From Thermothelomyces thermophilus ATCC 42464 (taxonomy: Eukaryota; Ascomycota; Sordariomycetes; Sordariales; Chaetomiaceae): a stretch of DNA of 64,000 bases. The notes beneath the pieces are model-generated. The model was given only the letters and a program-made list of their open reading frames with translations, did no database searches and was not told the DNA's origin. This document shows, piece by piece, positions 55,832 through 64,000 of the stretch. The position numbers were made by a program, and so were the translations under genes. The DNA lies in contig NC_016473.1 of the NCBI RefSeq assembly GCF_000226095.1, forward strand, positions 3,472,001-3,536,000, in the 5' to 3' direction. Every line of letters begins with the position of its first letter. Position 1 is the first letter of the stretch.

Positions 55832-56746
55832 ATGATGGGGCCATCTTCAAGGTATGAAACCGTCCCCGCCACAGCACTCGAGCAGGTGCCGCCACGCATG
55901 GAAGAAGACGCGTACGACACCACGATCAATCCCCCAGATTGGGAGCAGTATGTTGAATGCCCAAGTATCGCCGTACTACCAGAACCCGACCCAGCTGTTG
56001 CAGTCACGGCACGGGAGATGGACTTCCTTGAAGAAGACTGCGCGTTAGTAACTAATGGCCCCGCTGTGGCCGAGGAGATCACGGCCGATTGCTCGGGAGA
56101 CGGCTCCGGCGAAGCTTATTTCTTGCTCCAGGACGAGGTGGGCATGTCTATCTACTCTGTCGACCCCTTTGATGCCTTCACCGAGCCTAGCCAGCAGGAG
56201 CCCGTCAACTTCTTCTGCCCGGAGGCTAGCGAGTATCTGGACATGACCGACGCCAGTGTTGATGAACTCGGACTTGATGTGGAAGCCTGCGCCTGGTTCT
56301 TGGACAACGACCAAGTCACGGGCATTGAAGACGCAAACGCTGGCCATCTAGACAACCCCCCTCCCCTGCATATGTTCCAGGCCACATCGCAAGAGGAAAC
56401 GCCCCGGGATGGACGGTTCGCCTACCCCGGATTCGACCAGTCTGACATGGCCCATGACATGGCCCATGCCTTCCAACACGACCGGTTCGACCGGGTTCAC
56501 GAGTGCGACAGCAGTCAGCACTGGCAGCTCGCCAACCAGCAGCAGCTACTGCTGCCCACCGACGCGGGAGCGTTCCAAGGAGTCAACGCCGACCTTCCGC
56601 AGCATATTATCCCGGCCTGTGTTTGTCATCACCAGTTTCCACCCCAGGTCTGCTCACCGCCACCACTTGTTGTCATCCAGAACTTTGTTTCGGTGGGCAC
56701 TATCAACGTCTCACTCGACCGCCGGGACCAGAGCCCGCCTCACTAG
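55832..56746 (+). CDS. Acidic hypothetical protein, 304 residues
   Basis: Single exon starting with two ATG codons. The first ~190 residues are strongly acidic with many Asp/Glu/Ser and few basic residues ('MDFLEEDCALVTNG', 'SEYLDMTDASVDELGLDVE'), which resembles an acidic activation region. A His/Gln-rich part follows ('DMAHDMAHAFQHD', 'ANQQQLLLP'), then 'ACVCHHQFPPQVC' near the C-terminus. No DNA-binding domain, signal peptide or membrane helix is seen. High third-position GC favours a real gene. I do not recognise the family; a transcription co-factor is only a guess. It lies 0.5 kb after the AA9 gene on the same strand. Confidence 0.5.
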   Translation: MMGPSSRYETVPATALEQVPPRMEEDAYDTTINPPDWEQYVECPSIAVLPEPDPAVAVTAREMDFLEEDCALVTNGPAVAEEITADCSGDGSGEAYFLLQDEVGMSIYSVDPFDAFTEPSQQEPVNFFCPEASEYLDMTDASVDELGLDVEACAWFLDNDQVTGIEDANAGHLDNPPPLHMFQATSQEETPRDGRFAYPGFDQSDMAHDMAHAFQHDRFDRVHECDSSQHWQLANQQQLLLPTDAGAFQGVNADLPQHIIPACVCHHQFPPQVCSPPPLVVIQNFVSVGTINVSLDRRDQSPPH

Positions 56747-57909
56747 CACCATCAGGTAGGCGTTTCCCCGACTCGGAACTAGTTAGGTGTCGTGAGAAGA
56801 CTGCGGGGAAGGAAAACGGCGACAAGAAGATTTGGGTGAGCACAGGCAAAACTTTCAGCTATTATCTCCGTATTTAGTTACTTAATAGTTCCCTTGGCCA
56901 ATAAAAAATATACGTACATATATACATGCAGAACTCCTCCCTCGGACTAGATTAATCCGGTGAGAAAGACCAGCTTTCGCCATATTAAAGCAAGTAAGTA
57001 CCTGAGTGACTCGGGTCGCACACACACTCTCTCTGTCTCAATGCGATAAGTTGTCAAAGGGAGGGCGCGGGATGTCAGAGAAGAAGAGATCGGGCGAGGC
57101 CGTTGTCGGAGTCTGCCAACCGATAATTACTGTGTAATTAACAGCAGAAGCCATATTAATAGCACGAAACTAGCAGCCCACGCCGGCCAGGTCGCAACCC
57201 GACAGCGGCCCCTCCTAAACCACACTACTACGGAGCAGTACGCTACACTACGCAGTCCTAGCCATGTGAGCTTCCCGGTTCGGAAGGCAAAATCAACTCC
57301 CCGCTCGTGCCGCAAGCGCCGATGCCGATCTGCGGGAGCCCCACGCGGGAGACAGGCGAACTGCGGCCCAATCAGTGTCGAGAACCTCGCTCGTGCTGGC
57401 AGGAGGACCCCATGGTTGAGAACGTGAAACGGCCAGGTCCGGGGGCTTGCCAGCGCCAAAGTTCCATTATTAAGGGTTCCCCCCTCCGCCGCCTAAAACC
57501 CGAGATTCGGTAAGATTTCAGGGTTAGCGGACGGCAACGGACATGTGCATCAATTGATAGGGTTGGAGGGCCGCCGTGGGACTTGAACGCCTATCAGTAG
57601 CGAGAACGGTGCCGTAGCATTCGAGATGGGACCGGTCGTCTGAAGAGGTTGAGGGGATCGACATGGACTAGTCCGCACGTTATCGAACCTTCCGTTCCTG
57701 GATACAACCCCGTGATCTGCTTTTCCAAGTAAAACAGCACATATAAGTTTGAGCTTCATCTCAGGTTCCTCCGAGCGTAGTAGTAGTAGTAGTAGTAGTA
57801 GTAGCGTTTCCACCTCTCAACAGTCGCACGCTGTCTCGACACTCGCGCTCCTCTAGACCCCCAGAACTCCTGTGCTGCTCCTCTCACAGTCAGCCGGAAA
57901 GAGAAAAAC
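56747..57909. other. 1.2 kb gene-free stretch before the RNase gene
   Basis: AT-rich at 56870-57000. A TAG repeat lies at 57778-57804, about 105 bases before the RNase start. A 110-codon minus-strand frame at about 57127-57459 has no motif. Confidence 0.45.
57778..57804 (+). repeat. TAG trinucleotide repeat, 9 units
   Basis: Nine perfect TAG units in the presumed promoter or 5' leader of the RNase gene. Confidence 0.95.
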
Positions 57910-58520
<611 letters not shown>

Positions 58521-58751
58521 ATGGGGTTGTTGCACGGATTGCAATGACTCGAGCGATTGGAGAAGGAGTCGTGCGGCGGATTTGGCAGTCTCTGGGGTCA
58601 CCTCGCTGAGGGGGGTCCAGCGAGGGATTAGCGAAAATCGCACCCGGAGTTCTTCGTTTGCCGCAGAAACAGGTCGTTACTGTACAGAATACCAAAATGC
58701 GATTGTTCAGAGCTCCCCAAGTCCGAGGATTCGGGTCGGAAAGACGCAGCC

Positions 58752-59163
58752 CTACTGTGGAAAGCTGAGGCCAAACTCGCCCGCTTCGTAGAGGGACCGA
58801 ACTGGGACACCCCGGTTCTCAGCGATGAGGCCGACAAGCTGTTGTCCAATATCCTTGATGTCGTTGTACTCTTGGAGACTGCGAATATATGTTCGGACAG
58901 TAATTTCCGCTGGTTGGCTGATGAAAAACCGTTAACAAGGCCCGGGGGGGGGGGGGGGGGGGGGAAACACCACGCTGTTTTTGGTGGGTAAGGTACCTTA
59001 GATGGGATGTTTCTTCGTCTAATTCCCTGACGGTGCGAAGTAGTGTTCGCAAGGTATCCTGCGCTTTGGCAAAGGCGTGGCACTAAGAACCATAGCTAGC
59101 TCGTTAGGACTGCTGCTTAACCGTCAAAAGGACTTTAGGCGGAGTGCGTACGATTTTCGTCAT
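58752..59163 (-). CDS. swi5: Small Swi5/Sae3-like recombination mediator
   Basis: Proposed three exons: 59163-59152, 59058-58997, 58878-58752; phases agree, 66 residues. The last exon reads 'SLQEYNDIKDIGQQLVGLIA' then 'ENRGVPVRSLYEAGEFGLS', close to the Swi5 signature (L..YN.IKD..Q.L.G.IA..RGV). The middle exon gives a helical 'LRTLLRTVRELDEETSHL'. Swi5 works with Sfr1 to load Rad51/Dmc1 during recombination; family members are small (S. pombe about 85 residues). The 12-base first exon is tentative: it gives an ATG with a GTACGC donor and keeps phase, but a different N-terminal exon may exist. The second intron (58996-58879) contains a 21-base G/C homopolymer. The start is 29 bases from the stop of the next upstream frame on the same strand. 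Confidence 0.6.
58944..58964 (+). repeat. G21 homopolymer inside Swi5-like intron
   Basis: Twenty-one consecutive G on the plus strand (C on the coding strand), preceded by CCC. Such a run is prone to slippage and assembly error. Confidence 0.95.
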
Positions 59164-59191
59164 GTGCCCTAGGTAGCTGTCCTATGCTAGG

Positions 59192-59587
59192 TCAGCATTT
59201 AGCATTTCTTGATTCCATTCGACGCTGCAATCTACATACGCTGATTAGGTACTTGAGCTCCGAGTCATCCTTTGCGATAATTCGAATAGGATCACCCGAT
59301 CCTGGCCCAGTGACCACTATCACATGCTCCGAATCGTCACTCCCAGAGGTAACCTGAACGCTCATGGTCCAGGGCTCAGAATCTTCAGATGGCCTCTCCA
59401 ACGCATGTCCAGCATCAAGCCACTGCCGGTAGCTGTCTAGCCGCTTTTGGACCCTGGCGATGATGTCATTGCGATCTCCGTCGGCCCCGATGTTTCGAGC
59501 CAACCATCCTTGGAATGACGAGACAAGGGTCAACTGTCTTTTCACAGCGGAGGCGATGGCATCGTCACCGTCTGTGGGAGTTGGCAT
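59192..59587 (-). CDS. Hypothetical protein, ~131 residues
   Basis: Frame from ATG 59587 starting 'MPTPTDGDDAIASAVKRQL'. It has helical charged sequence ('IIARVQKRLDSYRQWLDAG') and then a beta-like part ('HVIVVTGPGSGDPIRIIAKD'). Composition looks coding, but I do not recognise a family. A GTATGT donor followed by a GCTGAC branch and CTAG acceptor lies near 59238-59170, so the true C-terminus may be spliced and end a few residues after 'ELKYLIS'. The upstream frame opens earlier but has no ATG. It is immediately upstream of the Swi5-like gene on the same strand. Confidence 0.45.
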   Translation of the reverse strand: MPTPTDGDDAIASAVKRQLTLVSSFQGWLARNIGADGDRNDIIARVQKRLDSYRQWLDAGHALERPSEDSEPWTMSVQVTSGSDDSEHVIVVTGPGSGDPIRIIAKDDSELKYLISVCRLQRRMESRNAKC

Positions 59588-59877
59588 GTTGTCCCGATTG
59601 CTGTTGCTTGTTTCATCGGTAAATGCGCGGAAGGCGGGGAACGTCAGAGGAGACAGACACCCAAGGTTAATAAAGAACAGTGCCCAAGACACAGTATGAA
59701 TGCTGGGAAGCTGCCACTGTAATAAAACCCTTGGGTCCTAGACAACCTTGGATACCCAACGGCGGGTCAGCTTCCGGCGTCGCGCTGTTGCGTGTGTGAA
59801 ACCTCGCTCTGTTTGTCGGGCACCGTTCCCGATATCCGCTAGTCGCAGCAACACGGCAAGAGAGAAAAACCGTGCCC

Positions 59878-60636
59878 TCATGCGCCAATTTTCTTCCCAA
59901 AGAGCTCCGATACGCTCAACCGCTTGCCAGCAACGGAGCTGCCCCCGGGCGCCATAGAAGCCTGGACATCTGGAGCAAACGCGCCATTTCCCGGTGCAGT
60001 AGCCGTCGTGGCCTGGAGGTACGAACCTAGGGCTTGGCGGCCCTGCTGCCAGGCGCCCAGGATCAGGCTTGCGTGCACCTCCCGCGTGTTGGTCTCGTCG
60101 GCGTGAATCCAGAGTCCGAGGATCTTTTTAGCCGCTGCCCCCTCTTCCCCCTGGATATTGGTCCCTGTGGCATCATCCTCCAGCCGAAAAACGATCAGCT
60201 CCCCGACCACTTCGCAGTCCGTCACTCTCAAGAGGTCGATTTCCAGATTCTCCATGCTGCGGCGGTTGAGCACAAAGACGCACACGCGAGGCACCACCTC
60301 GCCAGTGTGCGAGACAAACGGCTCCTGCTCGCAGACGAACATGGTGCCTTCGGCGCCGTGCTTCTCCCACCCTTGTGTAGACTCGAGGAAATTGTAGGCT
60401 ACGGCGTTGGCGGCGATGGAGAGGATCGACCGGATGCTCGGTTGATAGCGGCGCAGGACCCGCAGACTGAGCTCGGTGTTGTCACGGGCGGGCTGCGGGT
60501 TCGAAGACGGCAGCGATTCGCGGTTCTCCATGTACTGCGCAGCGTCGGACTCGTAGTCCGAGGCGACCACTTGGCGGGGACCGCTGTTGCTCGCGTGATG
60601 GCGGTGCCGCGCCTTGCGGGGGGTAGATCGGCTCAT
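59878..60636 (-). CDS. dcp1: Dcp1, mRNA decapping complex subunit
   Basis: Single exon from ATG 60636, 252 residues. Dcp1 activates the Dcp2 nuclease that removes the 5' cap, committing mRNA to decay, often in P-bodies. The EVH1-like domain spans about residues 45-190: 'LRVLRRYQPSIRSILSIAAN', 'AYNFLESTQGWEKHGAEGTM', 'RVCVFVLNRRSMENLEIDL', 'LGLWIHADETNTREVHASLI'. The N-terminus is basic and disordered ('SRSTPRKARHRHHAS'). The C-terminus ends 'GKRLSVSELFGKKIGA', a conserved short tail. The frame stays open upstream to about 61014, but that part has AT-rich, non-conserved composition, so I chose the ATG before the basic leader. Confidence 0.9.
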   Translation of the reverse strand: MSRSTPRKARHRHHASNSGPRQVVASDYESDAAQYMENRESLPSSNPQPARDNTELSLRVLRRYQPSIRSILSIAANAVAYNFLESTQGWEKHGAEGTMFVCEQEPFVSHTGEVVPRVCVFVLNRRSMENLEIDLLRVTDCEVVGELIVFRLEDDATGTNIQGEEGAAAKKILGLWIHADETNTREVHASLILGAWQQGRQALGSYLQATTATAPGNGAFAPDVQASMAPGGSSVAGKRLSVSELFGKKIGA

Positions 60637-61268
60637 ACTCGTGGTCAGAAGAGTGATCGAACGGTCCCTTCCAGATTCTGACAGGCCGGTTGTAGTAGCA
60701 CTTGAATAATTGAGCGAATTGCTAAGGCAAGGTGAGGGAGTAATAAATGATGGTTTTTGTTTCCGCTCGGTGGCAGAAGGAGCAAGCTTAGGATTGCTCC
60801 GGCGGCAGTGCCTGACCCCACCTAACAGATTACACAGAGCTGTGCTCAAAGAAGTACTGTATTTCGTACTGTATTCATGGTACGGAGTATGCTTAGTTAC
60901 AGTATGTATGTAATGTAATCCATACATACAATGCATAAACCGGCACTGCTGCTCTAAGCAGTAACACCATCTATCACAGATTTCAAATCGATCTCGCAGA
61001 CTTTCAATGATCACACATGGGTTGAAATCACTACTCTATCGTTCATCCCGAAAATTAAAGGTTCCTGCTTTCAAGCCACCGTGGAAAAGAGATACGTATC
61101 ACTTAGCACTTCGATCGACATTTTACCCATTTGAAGCATGGCGACCGCAACAAGCGAAGAGGTCAGGGGGGAATTAATTCGCTGACCAAGGTTATAATTA
61201 AAGCTTAACAGCATAGTGATGGCTCGACAACTTGAAACTAACTGCAGTTCGGCGCATCTCCGAGCCCC
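60637..61268. other. Gap between Dcp1 and the monooxygenase
   Basis: Dcp1 promoter and 3' end of the monooxygenase gene (both minus). About 60850-60920 has repeated GTACTGTA-type runs and one TACGGAGTA copy (60881-60889). No gene is seen. Confidence 0.5.
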
Positions 61269-63380
61269 TCAAGCTCTCGAGGAAATATCGAATCCCTTGA
61301 GCGACCCATCGGCCCGATACTCCTGCAACAACTTCATGTACGACGCCATCCCTTGGGACAGGTTCCCACTCCTGGCCCTTTTTGCCATTTCCATCGGGTC
61401 CTCCGACTTCCGCAGAGCCTCGCCCTCGGAGGTGATGTAGCCCGGCGTGCAGCCCGTGACGCTCGCAAACCAGCCAGCATGCTTCATGATCTCGAAGGAC
61501 CAGGCCTCCTCGGCCTCGCTCGTCACTTCGACAAGGGCATCGCCGTCGACCCTGTCCTCGGCTGTCTTGATGACCTGGACGATATGCTCCGTGCCGACAT
61601 CTAGGGTGAAGGCGTTGTTGGCCGCCTGGGACGACTGGGACAGGGGGGTGAAGAAGAGGTTGGGGAACCCGTTCGAGCACACGCCGTGCAGGGTCGCCGC
61701 ACCATGGGTCTGCCACTTGTCGTCCAGCGACTTACCGCCGCGGCCGTAGATGTCAACACCAGTGCGCACTGCAGGGCTCCCTCCGCCGATGCTCGGCGTC
61801 ACGTAGCCGGTGCTCAGGACGAGGATGTCGAGAGGATATTCCTTGTCCGCGACCACCAGCCCGCTCGGGTTGGCCGCATCTACACCCTTGCCATCCGTGT
61901 CGACGAGATGCACGTTGGGGAGGTTGAATGTCTGAAGATATTCGTCGCTAAATGTTGGCCGCTTGCACCTGGGATACAATCAGCCTTTCTTCTCTTCCCT
62001 TCCCGACAGCTGGAAATCCTCCGAGAAGGGGCACGACATAATTACCATGTTGGGTACCACGCCTTGAGCTTGGCAGCTGTTTTCGGATCCTTGACGATGC
62101 TGTCCGTCCGCGCCCGCACCTGCTCGGCGTGAGGCAGGTCGAGCTTGTACAGCCGCCCGAGGTGCTCGGCGATCTTCTCCGGCGTTGGCTCGACTATGCC
62201 ATGTCTTGGAGAGCCGATAACGGCAGAAAAGGCGGGCATTTCGGTCCACCCGTCTGCAACCATGTTCTCCTGGCCCTCTTCGGCGGCGTCGGTCAGGTAC
62301 GAGTCAAGGTTCAGCATCCGCTCCCGCTGCCACCCCTTCTTCCTAGCAATTTTCGTTTTCCTGGATGCGAACGTCAACAACTTCCTGATGCGACCGAGAT
62401 GAGAGAGCTCTCTAGGGGACGGCTTACCACTCCACCGGGTCTGTCGGGCGCTGGCCCCGCCACCACACCCCAGACGGCGTGCGCTGGAACACGTACAACT
62501 CCTTCGCGTACTTGGCGAGCTTGGGCACTACCTGAATCGCGGTTGCGCCCGTGCCGATGATGCCGACACGCTTACCTTCAAGCCGGTTAAGGGCTTCATC
62601 CGTGGGACTCCCACCAGTAACGTCGTAATTCCAGCGCGCTGTATGGAAAACGGGTCCGGTAAAGGTTTCGAGGCCTGGGATTTTGGGAACCTGGGGGTTG
62701 GTGAGGATGCCGCTGGCAAGCAAGACATACCGAGCCTGGAGCTTCAGCTCACGGCTCTGCTGCCCGGGACCACGGCCCTCGGTGACCTCGAGACTCCACA
62801 ACCGAGATTCGTCATCCCACCTGATGGTCTTGACATTCGACCGGAACAGCGCCTTGTCATGCAACTTCCACTGCGTCGCGATGCGGTACGCGTGCTCGAG
62901 CAGCTCCGGCCCCGCCGCGTACTTGCTCTTGGGGATGTACCCGGTCTCCTCGAGCAACGGCATGTAACTGTAGCTCTCGACGTCGCAGTGCAGGCCGGGG
63001 TATCGGTTCCACCACCACGTGCCACCAAACCCGCCGGCGGCATCGACCATGAGGATATCATCCGGCCCACTCGCCAGCCCGGCTTCGGCCAGACGGACAG
63101 CATAGAGCAAACCTCCGTACCCGGCGCCGAGAATGATGAACTTATACCTGGAGCCGTCCTTGACCGGTTCTTTCGCGTTCAGCGCTGCATGATCAACCCA
63201 AGGATCTTCTGCGAGGGCGCGGAACCGTTCATTCCCGACCTCCTTGAGCCGGATGAACTGGCCAAGACCCTCGGGTCGGAAACGCTTGGCTGCTTCGGCC
63301 GTGTATTTCTGAGAGAGCTGGTGCAGCTTGAGATCTTCGGGGGTCGGGGCGCCGCTGGCGCCTTCAGCTGAGGGTGCCAT
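61269..63380 (-). CDS. Baeyer-Villiger-type FAD monooxygenase
   Basis: Three exons: 63380-62428, 62384-62046, 61968-61269; in phase, 663 residues. The FAD Rossmann motif 'IILGAGYGGL' lies near residue 78, with 'GGTWWWNRYPGLHCDVESYS' after it. The class fingerprint F-x-G-x3-H-x3-W is 'FTGPVFHTARW' (about residue 238), and the NADPH Rossmann motif 'VGIIGTGATAIQ' lies near 270. Later marks are 'CKRPTFSDEYLQTFN' and 'LVLSTGYVTP'. Such enzymes insert oxygen next to a ketone to make esters or lactones. The ~75-residue N-terminal extension is typical of larger fungal members related to PAMO/cycloalkanone types. Substrate unknown; no secondary-metabolite genes adjoin. The ATG at 63380 starts just before the conserved extension. 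Confidence 0.92.
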
Positions 63381-64000
63381 TACGGGTTTGGTCGTTCGGG
63401 ACGCTGCCAAGTCAGTGTTGGGTAACGAGGGATGGGCGAGTGGCTTATATGGGAGAGTTTCCCCAAGAGCAAACGGCCCGGAAACCGTCGAATGCGGACG
63501 CCCAGTTTCGACCCCAGCACTGAGAGGTCCAGAACTCAGAAAACGAAACCGAATAAGAGCGTCGTATTCGGTTCCGCTCGCGCATCCCGTCTCAGACATC
63601 CTCCGGACCGACTGCACGGGGTGCTCCAGTCGCCCGCAGTTTTCTCTTCCAATAGGTCCGGGGGACGACAAGCCCGATGCGGTGCAGTTCCATGGGATGG
63701 TGGCGGATGTAACAACGGTGGGGTAAGAAGCACGGTGGATCGATTAAGTTGTTTGTGTGTGTTCCCCGCCCCATGCAGAAAGGGGGCAAATTCTCAACTT
63801 GTTCTCTGCTCACACTAATAATCCGTACATACAATGGGGCAGATGCCCCTGCTAGGCAGGTCGGGCGGATCAAATATCTCTCCATACCGGTCAGCCAGTC
63901 ACTCGTCTTGGCAGAATCGGATATTAATTATAATAAGACGGCAACGGTATTATTAAAGGAAAGTGCTCGAGCGGGGTCGTCGTCTTGGGGAACAGACAAA
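63381..64000. promoter_or_regulatory. Upstream region of the monooxygenase to window end
   Basis: This must contain the monooxygenase promoter. AT-rich towards the end. No other gene is recognised before the window stops. Confidence 0.4.

Noticed and set aside
60637-61014. Upstream extension of the Dcp1 frame by about 125 codons
   Set aside because: The extension is AT-rich and non-conserved in character; the basic leader at 60636 is the usual Dcp1 start.

Overview
The window looks like nuclear chromosomal DNA of a filamentous ascomycete, most likely a Sordariomycete (Sordariales, perhaps Chaetomiaceae). Reasons: GC-rich genes with many short introns (about 50-110 nt, GTATGT/GTAAGT donors, CTAAC/CTGAC branch sites), AT-rich gene-free gaps, a repeat block at the left end bleached to TA-rich sequence in the way RIP does, a saprotroph secretome (AA9 LPMO, DUF1996, AA1-like, RNase N1/T1, fasciclin), and a fungal STAND-type N-terminus joined to ankyrin repeats. 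All identities come from reading translations by eye; no database search was run. Exon joins were checked for reading-frame phase, not against transcripts.

Layout. 1-3990: fossil Ty3/gypsy retrotransposon sequence, AT-rich. 5717-9215 (+): very large E2 ubiquitin-conjugating-type protein with an upstream cysteine cluster. 10006-11573 (-): TFIIH cyclin H (ccl1). 12215-13680 (-) and 16418-17603 (-): two BAR-domain genes, an endophilin/amphiphysin-like protein and rvs161, with a small MITE-like inverted repeat between them. 18493-19098 (+): peptidyl-tRNA hydrolase. 19670-20986 (+): DFR/Gre2-like reductase. 22077-25616 (-): 1094-residue receptor-like protein with about 21 ankyrin repeats. 26203-26508 (-): small hypothetical protein. 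27937-28229: broken gene fragment. 28575-29233 (-) and 31032-32232 (-): two secreted proteins, the second with an apparent GC-AG intron. 34089-35372 (-): TauD-like dioxygenase. 37347-39176 (-): GH47 alpha-mannosidase. 40077-41715 (+): CHR-family transporter. 42309-43608 (-): fasciclin protein. 44882-46501 (+): coiled-coil protein. 46849-47483 (-): truncated copy of gcn5. 48369-51575 (-): inositol polyphosphate 5-phosphatase. 54384-55289 (+): AA9 LPMO. 55832-56746 (+): acidic hypothetical protein. 57910-58520 (+): RNase N1/T1. 58752-59163 (-): a 66-residue Swi5-like gene with micro-exons and a G21 run in an intron. 59192-59587 (-): hypothetical protein. 59878-60636 (-): Dcp1. 61269-63380 (-): Baeyer-Villiger-type monooxygenase.

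There is no sign of a secondary-metabolite cluster or other tight operon-like system. Most genes are housekeeping (transcription, membrane curvature, mRNA decay, translation quality control, glycan trimming, phosphoinositides) mixed with secreted or accessory genes. The most unusual items are the E2 protein with a separate cysteine cluster, the ankyrin protein with a STAND-like N-terminus but no visible nucleotide-binding domain, the tiny Swi5 gene, the partial gcn5 duplicate, the GC-AG intron, and two BAR-domain genes side by side. No tRNA, rRNA or CRISPR array was seen.
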